Origin: Candidatus Gastranaerophilales bacterium
GTDB taxonomy: Bacteria; Cyanobacteriota; Vampirovibrionia; Gastranaerophilales; Gastranaerophilaceae
Length of the DNA: 5,043 nt
NCBI GenBank assembly: GCA_947628355.1
Contig: CANQZO010000141.1
Span: 1-5,043, forward strand
Reading direction: 5' to 3'
This document shows positions 1 through 5,043 of this stretch, piece after piece. Every line of letters begins with the position of its first letter. The first letter of the stretch is position 1. Below the pieces are notes generated by a model. The model did no database searches and was not told the origin of the DNA. It saw nothing but the letters and a program-made list of their open reading frames with translations. A program made the position numbers and the translations under genes.

Positions 1-7
1 ACTTGGC

Positions 8-103
8 TAGGAAGCTCTTATAATTGCCGTATAAGCCTCTCAGCTGAGGCCATAAAACGCTTTAAAAGCTTCATAGGGGTAGTTTGCGCTTTTTAACTAC
101 CCC
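8..103 (-). other. Predicted structured RNA element downstream of the operon (unknown class)
   Basis: On the minus strand, GGGGTAGTT (103-95) pairs perfectly with AACTACCCC (84-76) around a 10-base loop. Directly abutting it, bases 75-63 pair with 20-8 in a long stem: 12 of 13 positions pair, with one mismatch (73/10). Inside that stem GCCTC (50-46) pairs with GAGGC (39-35) around a six-base loop. One pair (66/17) is U-G in minus-strand RNA but would be an A-C mismatch in plus-strand RNA, which mildly favours the minus strand as the transcribed one. It could be the 3' untranslated region of the glycosyltransferase operon or the leader of a gene beyond the left edge. Neither arm is followed by a clear U-tract, so it is not a standard intrinsic terminator. 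I could not assign it to a known RNA family. Confidence 0.45.
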
Positions 104-147
104 GGAAAGGGTATCGTTTCAGAGTGAAGAATTTGGCCCAAGTTTAT

Positions 148-1248
148 CTACAAAACTATCTCTTCATAAATCTGCAGCAGTTGCCACGCAGCCTTTTCCC
201 AAGAAAATAATTTTGTTCTTTGAAATCCCTTTGATGATAATTCACTGCGTTTTTCTCCATCTTTTTCCAACAAAAGCATTGATTCTGTAAACTGGTCCAC
301 ATTTCCCGGATCCACCAAAAGAGCCGCATCGCCCGTGATCTCGGGTATGCTCGTTACATTGCTTGTAATAACAGGTTTTCCAAAATTCATAGCCTCCAAT
401 ACCGGAAGGCCAAAACCTTCATACCAGGTTGGATACATAAAAGCAAAACAATTACGATATAAATTGCTCAATTCTAAATCCGATACATATCCCGTTACTA
501 TTACATCCTGCTCAAGTCCCATATCCGCAATATCCTGGTAGAAATTCTCCTGCATCCAGCCGTAACCACCTGCAATACAAAGCTTTTTATATCCTTTAAT
601 ACTTTCCTTATACCTCTTATACGCATTCAACAATGTGCCATAATTTTTTCTAGGTTCAATTGTTCCAACCGATAAAAAATATGCATCCTTCTCCAGATGG
701 AATTTTTCCAGGATATGCATATCTTCCTTCTCTTTTAACAAAGTATCACGATTTCCCAGAAGGATTACTTCTATTTTATCCTTTGGAACAGATGGGAAAA
801 AATGTTCCAATCTTTGCCTGGTATATTCCGAGATGGCAATGATCTTATCTGCAAACATCATAGAATCCAAGGTTCCCTTATAGCAAAATAACCGGTTTGC
901 TTCCGTCGTATACTCCGGATGATCCATAAAACAGACGTCATATATTGTCACTACCTTCTTTGCTGTCATTCCCACAGGAAACCGATAATTATTTGAATGT
1001 ACGATATCAAGCTGCTTTATTTCCTTTTGTGTATCGTTGAATTCATCAATGACTGCTTCATGAAAATTCGGCCTCTCTATTTTGGTACAATTGCCTACCG
1101 TCTTGGGACGGTAATCATAAAACCAGGGAAAAAGCGTATATTGATTTTTCTCATCTATTTTAGCCACAGATCTAATCATTTGATCTGCAAAAAATCCGGT
1201 TCCTGATTTGCTTTCACAAGTCTGACTTATATCAAAACCTATTTGCAT
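148..1248 (-). CDS. GT4-family glycosyltransferase (GT-B fold)
   Basis: A 366-residue protein, full length for a cytoplasmic or membrane-associated retaining GT4 enzyme that moves a sugar from a nucleotide donor to a growing glycan. The N-terminal half starts with a short strand and a glycine loop (GTGFF, 16-20) and contains VVTIYDVCF (99-107). The C-terminal half carries the donor-site motifs: GTIEPRKN at 195-202, with the Arg and Lys expected to contact the donor phosphates; GYVSDLELSNLY at 253-264; and YEGFGLPVLEAM at 276-287, which holds the family's E-x7-E pair (E277 and E285). IPEITGDAALLVDP follows at 301-314. There is no signal peptide or membrane segment. The ATG is set by an AGAGGAG ribosome binding site 10 bases upstream that overlaps the stop of the GT2 gene, so translation is probably coupled. 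It is the last gene of the visible operon. The motifs resemble mannosyl- or rhamnosyltransferases of O-antigen and capsule loci, but donor and acceptor cannot be read from sequence. Confidence 0.93.
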   Translation of the reverse strand: MQIGFDISQTCESKSGTGFFADQMIRSVAKIDEKNQYTLFPWFYDYRPKTVGNCTKIERPNFHEAVIDEFNDTQKEIKQLDIVHSNNYRFPVGMTAKKVVTIYDVCFMDHPEYTTEANRLFCYKGTLDSMMFADKIIAISEYTRQRLEHFFPSVPKDKIEVILLGNRDTLLKEKEDMHILEKFHLEKDAYFLSVGTIEPRKNYGTLLNAYKRYKESIKGYKKLCIAGGYGWMQENFYQDIADMGLEQDVIVTGYVSDLELSNLYRNCFAFMYPTWYEGFGLPVLEAMNFGKPVITSNVTSIPEITGDAALLVDPGNVDQFTESMLLLEKDGEKRSELSSKGFQRTKLFSWEKAAWQLLQIYEEIVL

Positions 1249-1258
1249 GACAACTTTA

Positions 1259-1265
1259 CTCCTCT
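1259..1265 (-). promoter_or_regulatory. Ribosome binding site of the last GT4 gene, overlapping the GT2 stop
   Basis: AGAGGAG with 10 bases to the ATG at 1248-1246. Its first two bases are part of the TAG stop of the GT2 gene (1266-1264), so ribosomes ending on GT2 are placed to reinitiate. This supports translational coupling within one operon. Confidence 0.85.
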
Positions 1266-2130
1266 ATTCATATTTATACCAGCTCATGATCAGCTTCCAC
1301 TCCGAACAAGGTATATATTTATAAATTTTAAGGAATTCCCGGCACGACACCTTTGCAAGTTTGTGTGCAAATTCCGGATTTGTCTTTCCCGCCTTCTCTC
1401 GGGGTATTCCCATTTCATCCACAATAACGTGCGCCAGATTATATATCCACTTCTTGTCAGCTTTTCCTAAATTTTTTTTCTGCATGACCAGCATCTCTTC
1501 ATGCACCTTCCTTCTGAAGCCTAAAGTTTTATTATCATCATATAACCTGGAACCTGCCAACAATTCATTCAAGCGATAGAAATTTTCATATTTTCCAAGA
1601 CGAAGCCAATAATCGTAATCCATGCAATACTGGAGCTTTTCATCCAGATATCCATATTTTTCAACCATCGTCTTTCTAAAAAACAACGCCGGCTGACATA
1701 TAAAACAGACCTCTTTCAAGCGTTCATAATTAAAATCTTCCGTATAATATTCCTCAATGACGCTATCATCTTCTCTTATATGATTGGCGTTTCCATAAAC
1801 AACATTTATTTCTGGATGATCCTCAAAGATTTTCATCACCTTTGAAACTGCGCCCGGATAATAAATATCATCTGAATTCAACCATCCGATGACTTCTCCT
1901 GTTGCTAATCTCAATCCCTTATTGACAGCATCCGTCTGCCCTTTATCCCTCTCGCTTCTCCAGATAATCTGATTTTTATAGGTCTTCAATATGTCCAGGG
2001 TTTCATCCGTACTTCCCCCATCCATAACAATGTACTCAAGATCCTGTATTCCCTGCGACAACACGCTGTCAATGGTTCTTTTTATGTATTTTCCTTGATT
2101 AAAAGACGGCGTTACTACTGTAACCTTCAT
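1264..2130 (-). CDS. GT2-family glycosyltransferase (GT-A fold)
   Basis: A 288-residue inverting GT2 transferase, a compact single-domain enzyme expected to use a nucleotide-sugar and a divalent metal. Visible motifs, in order: the nucleotide-binding first strand VTVVTPSFNQGKYI (3-16); MDGGSTDET (36-44); the DKGQTDAVNKG loop (62-72), typical of the subgroup annotated in polysaccharide clusters; LNSDD (84-88), the metal-binding DXD equivalent; CQPALFFRK (145-153); and MDYDYWLRL (170-178), where the catalytic-base acidic residue of the family is expected. LAGSRLYDDNKT (191-202) matches the usual acceptor-side end of the domain. The remaining ~85 residues are a basic helical tail without membrane segments, so it is not a processive membrane synthase. 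The ATG is preceded by GGGGAG 10 bases upstream. It lies 20 bases after the upstream GT4 gene and 15 bases before the next one. Sugar specificity is unknown. Confidence 0.94.
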   Translation of the reverse strand: MKVTVVTPSFNQGKYIKRTIDSVLSQGIQDLEYIVMDGGSTDETLDILKTYKNQIIWRSERDKGQTDAVNKGLRLATGEVIGWLNSDDIYYPGAVSKVMKIFEDHPEINVVYGNANHIREDDSVIEEYYTEDFNYERLKEVCFICQPALFFRKTMVEKYGYLDEKLQYCMDYDYWLRLGKYENFYRLNELLAGSRLYDDNKTLGFRRKVHEEMLVMQKKNLGKADKKWIYNLAHVIVDEMGIPREKAGKTNPEFAHKLAKVSCREFLKIYKYIPCSEWKLIMSWYKYE

Positions 2131-2140
2131 GATACCAGTT

Positions 2141-2146
2141 CTCCCC
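2141..2146 (-). promoter_or_regulatory. Ribosome binding site of the GT2 gene
   Basis: GGGGAG with 10 bases to the ATG at 2130-2128, located inside the 20-base gap after the TAG stop of the upstream GT4 gene (2153-2151). The spacing is slightly long but usable, and no better start exists for this frame. Confidence 0.7.
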
Positions 2147-2150
2147 TATC

Positions 2151-3671
2151 CTAGAATCGTAAATCTACATTATTGCCAAGCTCATCCTGTAATAAAAGTT
2201 CATCTACCATAATTCCCAGCTCACGGGAATCATCACTGCCCAAAACACTCTGTGGCGACCATACTTTTGATATCTTCATGACAATCGTACTCTGTACCTG
2301 AGTTATCGGTTCCTCGATATTGATGAATGCTCCGGGAACAATTTGAATCTGCTTTTTGTCGACACCATTTTCAATGGAAACCTTCATCTTCATTTGAATA
2401 AATTCAGGAACACTCAGTTTCCCTAACAAACGATATCCAACCCTATCCTTAAGCTGTATTGTTATCTCCCGGGAACTCCATCTGTCAGGATATATCCCCG
2501 TTATTTCCTCATCAAATATGTAGCTGTTTTGATCATTCATTAATTCTTCAAAAACACAAAGGTATTCTGAAACCATTTTTTCTTTTTGATACTCGCTTAA
2601 TTTTCTTTCATACTCGTTAATAACAGAGTCAGTAATCTCCTGATTCTCAATATATATTATTCCCTTCAGAATTTCATCCGGGCTTTTGGGATTGAAATAA
2701 TAAATCGAATCACATCCTATTTCCGGCAGGCTTGTTAAATTACTGCAAGCAATAGATTTATGTAAATACATAGCCTCTACTACTGGTATGCCAAATCCCT
2801 CAAACAAACTGGGATAAATCAAACCCTTCGCATTCTTTAAAATACTATATAACTGCTCATTTGAAACATATCCTGTAATCACCGTCCGTTCAGCAATCTC
2901 GAGTTTTTCAAGTAAACTATTATAATAATCAGTTTGCTCCAGAGGATTACCCGTTAAGACAAGCTTCATTTTCCCCTGTCTACTTACGTACATTGAAAAC
3001 GCGTTTAATAATAATTTATGATTTTTGTGTTCCCAGAAATTTGCCGGATACACAATATACTCTTGATCGCGAATGTTCAATTTGTCAAGTATAGTGTCGT
3101 CCTCTTTATTAAACCGATTTTGAATGGCAATATAGATCGTTTGTGCCCTTTCTGCAGGGAAATTATATTTTTCACAAAAAGTTTCTCTCGTATAATCAGA
3201 AATACACACAACCCTTTCCACTTTTTTAACGATGTCAGCATAAAACTTGCGTCTGTGTTGTAATTCTTGAGGTGCAAAAAACTGAGGATAAAACTCATGT
3301 TGTATGTCAAGTATAGTGCTGACTGTAGGGATCCCCTTTTCTTTTAAGGTGGGGGCGCTGAATGGGCAATATAAGATATCAATTTTATTTTTTGCCAATA
3401 AGTTACGCCGTCCAAAATGATTAACAATTCGATTTAGGAATCTATCTAATTTAGGTATCCCTAAAAATTTTATATTGCCTGTAACTTGTAGGAAACGTGC
3501 AGGAAAAGAAATATCCTCTTTTAAATAAGAAATATTTTCTTCACTACATAACAGGAATACTTGAATTCCCTTTCTTTTCATAAGACCCTTAATTAACTCA
3601 ATCGCAAAACCGGTTGCTCCTCCTGCACTTCCATCTGGTCTGATCGATAAAACATCCACTGCAAGTCTCAC
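2151..3671 (-). CDS. GT4-family glycosyltransferase with C-terminal accessory module
   Basis: A 506-residue protein, about 130 longer than a plain GT4 enzyme. Residues 1-380 form a GT-B catalytic unit: a glycine-rich acceptor loop GGATGFAIELIKG (17-29), STILDIQHEFYP (118-129), VVCISDYTRETF (154-165), the donor-side PANFWEHKNHKLLLNAF (209-225), GYVSNEQLYSIL (267-278), and FEGFGIPVVEAM (290-301) with the E-x7-E pair E291/E299. Residues ~387-498 are an added domain, apparently mostly beta-strand, that opens with GIYPDRW and closes with W471-x-P and DSRELGIMV (481-489). The same signature occurs in the radical SAM protein encoded just upstream. The start is GTG: an in-frame TGA sits nine bases upstream of it, and the next internal Met (31) would lose the glycine loop. 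GAGGTGA lies 6 bases before the GTG. Base composition is more AT-rich than the flanking genes. The function of the extra module is unknown; carbohydrate binding or protein-protein docking are both possible. Confidence 0.92.
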   Translation of the reverse strand: MRLAVDVLSIRPDGSAGGATGFAIELIKGLMKRKGIQVFLLCSEENISYLKEDISFPARFLQVTGNIKFLGIPKLDRFLNRIVNHFGRRNLLAKNKIDILYCPFSAPTLKEKGIPTVSTILDIQHEFYPQFFAPQELQHRRKFYADIVKKVERVVCISDYTRETFCEKYNFPAERAQTIYIAIQNRFNKEDDTILDKLNIRDQEYIVYPANFWEHKNHKLLLNAFSMYVSRQGKMKLVLTGNPLEQTDYYNSLLEKLEIAERTVITGYVSNEQLYSILKNAKGLIYPSLFEGFGIPVVEAMYLHKSIACSNLTSLPEIGCDSIYYFNPKSPDEILKGIIYIENQEITDSVINEYERKLSEYQKEKMVSEYLCVFEELMNDQNSYIFDEEITGIYPDRWSSREITIQLKDRVGYRLLGKLSVPEFIQMKMKVSIENGVDKKQIQIVPGAFINIEEPITQVQSTIVMKISKVWSPQSVLGSDDSRELGIMVDELLLQDELGNNVDLRF

Positions 3672-3677
3672 TGATAT

Positions 3678-3684
3678 TCACCTC
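3678..3684 (-). promoter_or_regulatory. Ribosome binding site deciding the GTG start of the extended GT4 gene
   Basis: GAGGTGA, 6 bases before GTG at 3671-3669. The TGA inside this site is in frame with the gene and closes the mini-frame ATG-AGG-TGA, so no longer N-terminus is possible and GTG must be the start. Confidence 0.85.
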
Positions 3685-3740
3685 ATGTCTTTTGCTATAT
3701 ATCGTTTTTCTGTAAGTTCTCTATTTCTTTCTATCATTTT

Positions 3741-5043
3741 TCAGACATCATCTTTGTCCGCCTGCTGTTTCTGTAAGCTTTTAATGATCTTTAGGTGTGC
3801 TGCGCAGTCGGATTCGCTCTCCTCAAGCCGTCTCTGTAAATCATTAATGACTTCCAGACGCGCTGCACGGTCAGATTCGCTCTCCTCAAGCCGTCTCTGT
3901 AAATCATTGATGACTTCTAGACGCGCTGCACGGTCAGATTCGCTCTCCTCGAGCCGTCTCTGTAAATCATTGATGGCTTCCAGACGCGCTGCACGGTCAG
4001 ATTCGCTCTCCTCAAACAGCCTTCGCAAATTATCCTGTTCATCCAAATAGGTTTCCCTGGCAGTATTTTTCTCTAGTACTTTCACACTTCTAACCATGAT
4101 TCCAAGCTTTCGGGCATCCCCGCCAAAACCTGTTTCCTTAGGAATCCATTCCACATTTGTCTCCATGGTAAACTTTACCAGTTCCCCCCCCAGAGAAGAT
4201 AATGCATTATCCAGAGGGAATTCACATTCCCATTCTCCTGTGCCGAACTCATATTCGCCCAGATCCACTCCGTTAACACTTCCCCTGATCCAGAAACTTT
4301 CTCCGTCTTTTTCCTGAATATTCCGAAATGACACCAGAATCTTGGTAAAATGTTCTGGAAGCTTTAAGAATACACTTCCCTTTTTCCCACGCATCCAACG
4401 GTAAATCCCATGAGCATCACTCTCCAAGTCATGCCAATTAAAATTATCACAATAGACATCTTCCATATGGCACTCTTTCGTTATCTTATCCCGAAATACT
4501 TCCATATCCTCTACCGTATACTCCGTCGAATATCCAAATTCCGTAACTTCCCTCTCTATATCACGAGGATTTGCACAGCCTTTACATTTTTGAACCACAT
4601 CTTCATATATTTTCTGAGTCCTCTCAGATAAAAACATTTCATCAAACGGTTGCTGGCGAATGTTGCCAAGGAGAAACTTTTTGCTTTCTCTGCTGTAATA
4701 TCCCCCGCAACAGGTGTAAACATCCCCATTACAGTCCAACAGCCATGAAACCTTTCCCGCATGACAATTATTCTCTATCACATATTCCCCCTTAGAAAGC
4801 AACAGTTTCTTTTCACGAGGCAGGCTCATATATGGGTATACTTCACGAATCTGCTCTCCTTCAAATTCAAACTGTTCCTCGCGATTCGCTTTAATTTTGG
4901 GAATAACATTTAAAGGAATGCCCTGATCATTAAAATAGCTTTTCATTCTCGGAATATCCGCTATATTATCCTTCTGCGCAACCACGTTAATCTGAACTGA
5001 AAACCCTTTGTCTTTAATGAGCATGGCGCTTGCCAGGGCGCGA
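3741..5043 (-). CDS. Radical SAM/SPASM-domain protein with coiled-coil tail, partial (N-terminus beyond window)
   Basis: The frame stays open to the right edge, so the Met at 5024 is probably internal; residue numbers here count from it. Residues 1-45 look like the last strands and helices of a radical SAM barrel. The CX3CX2C cluster motif must lie outside the window and was not seen. Residues 85-155 resemble a SPASM (auxiliary iron-sulfur) region: C87, C98, then NGDVYTCC (C105/C106), LLGNI and FDEMF (119-131), and CKGC (C147/C150). Residues 204-319 form a beta-rich module from GIYRWM to W293-I-P and DARKLGIMV (303-311), also present in the next gene's product. Residues 336-419 are four 21-residue repeats rich in Glu, Arg and Ser, predicted helical or coiled-coil, followed by a short QQADKDDV end. 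SPASM enzymes often modify peptides, but some act on sugars. Placement in a glycosyltransferase operon favours glycan or glycoprotein modification. This is inference. Confidence 0.85.
   Translation of the reverse strand, partial: RALASAMLIKDKGFSVQINVVAQKDNIADIPRMKSYFNDQGIPLNVIPKIKANREEQFEFEGEQIREVYPYMSLPREKKLLLSKGEYVIENNCHAGKVSWLLDCNGDVYTCCGGYYSRESKKFLLGNIRQQPFDEMFLSERTQKIYEDVVQKCKGCANPRDIEREVTEFGYSTEYTVEDMEVFRDKITKECHMEDVYCDNFNWHDLESDAHGIYRWMRGKKGSVFLKLPEHFTKILVSFRNIQEKDGESFWIRGSVNGVDLGEYEFGTGEWECEFPLDNALSSLGGELVKFTMETNVEWIPKETGFGGDARKLGIMVRSVKVLEKNTARETYLDEQDNLRRLFEESESDRAARLEAINDLQRRLEESESDRAARLEVINDLQRRLEESESDRAARLEVINDLQRRLEESESDCAAHLKIIKSLQKQQADKDDV
3768..4019 (-). repeat. Four tandem 63-bp repeats encoding a 21-residue helical unit
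   Basis: Four in-phase copies at 3957-4019, 3894-3956, 3831-3893 and 3768-3830, read in coding order. The unit begins (R/L)(L/F)EESESD and continues with AARLE, an Ile, and NDLQR. The two central copies differ at 3 of 63 bases, all silent, so their protein is identical. The first copy differs from its neighbour at 5 positions. The last copy is strongly diverged over about two thirds of its length (DCAAHLKIIKSLQK), but its 20-base stretch covering ESESEE-type codons is identical to the copy next to it. The length of 21 residues equals three heptads, so copy-number change keeps both reading frame and heptad phase. This pattern of homogeneous centre and decayed end is typical of an array that expands and contracts by recombination or slippage. 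Confidence 0.97.

Noticed and set aside
1..103. Resemblance of parts of the structured element to riboswitch cores (GCGCAAAC as in c-di-GMP-I, CCCCTATGAAGC as in SAM-I)
   Set aside because: The remaining conserved blocks are missing: no GACGCAAAGCC segment for c-di-GMP-I and no GGCAACC in the right position after the GAAGC for SAM-I. The short matches are not enough.
76..103. Intrinsic terminator for the operon
   Set aside because: The stem is good, but the minus-strand sequence after it is UAUGAAGCUUUUAAAG, not a U-run, and the plus-strand side is purine-rich. It is kept only as part of the structured element.
84..290. Plus-strand frame of 68 codons at the left end
   Set aside because: It overlaps the C-terminal part of a well-supported GT4 gene on the other strand, uses an AUG-like start inside the hairpin region without a ribosome binding site, and has no family features.
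1472..1479. A8 tract in the coding strand of the GT2 gene (Lys-Lys-Asn codons) as a phase-variation or frameshift site
   Set aside because: A-runs of this length are common in AT-rich genes with AAA-Lys codons, and there is no overlapping alternative frame of interest.
3672..3740. Internal promoter in the 69-bp gap upstream of the extended GT4 gene
   Set aside because: A TATATA stretch is present, but no -35-like sequence sits at a suitable distance; AT-richness alone explains it.
3685..4050. Plus-strand open frame of 121 codons with repeated Ser/Arg segments opposite the repeat array
   Set aside because: It is the antisense of the 63-bp repeats: the period is a multiple of three, so a stop-free antisense frame is copied with each unit. 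It has no ribosome binding site and no recognisable domain.
4556..4762. Second minus-strand frame of 68 codons inside the radical SAM gene
   Set aside because: It lies in another frame of the cysteine-containing SPASM region, which has clear family motifs; it is a shadow frame without its own ribosome binding site.

Overview
The window looks like part of a surface-glycan (or glycoprotein-glycan) biosynthesis locus from a low-GC, Gram-positive-type bacterium. A gut or rumen Clostridia/Lachnospiraceae member is my best guess. It rests on AT-rich composition, strong AGGAG-type ribosome binding sites, and the style of the proteins: GT4 and GT2 glycosyltransferases next to a radical SAM/SPASM protein with an acidic/arginine-rich 21-residue repeat. 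This is inference; nothing in the window fixes the species.

Layout: all four genes lie on the minus strand and read right to left. First comes the C-terminal part of a radical SAM/SPASM protein (3741-5043), whose N-terminus lies beyond the right edge. A 69-bp gap separates it from a GT4 glycosyltransferase with an extra C-terminal domain (2151-3671, GTG start). After 20 bp comes a GT2 glycosyltransferase (1264-2130), and after 15 bp a second GT4 glycosyltransferase (148-1248). The ribosome binding site of the last gene overlaps the stop codon of the gene before it. The tight spacing and single direction indicate one operon. Bases 1-147 hold no convincing gene but contain a strong potential RNA fold on the minus strand.

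How the genes may work together: three sugar transferases of two folds (GT-B for GT4, GT-A for GT2) suggest stepwise assembly of an oligosaccharide at the cytoplasmic face. The radical SAM protein would add a chemical modification, or act on an attached protein or sugar; its substrate cannot be read from this window. The radical SAM protein and the neighbouring GT4 enzyme share an additional C-terminal module ending in a W-x-P...D-x-R-x-LGIMV signature. This links two unrelated catalytic proteins physically or by common ligand.

Points for a second look are the shared module, the 63-bp tandem repeat encoding a helical tail, a G8 tract in the coding sequence of the radical SAM protein, the lower GC of the first GT4 gene, and the structured element at the left end. 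Nothing here proves a new system.
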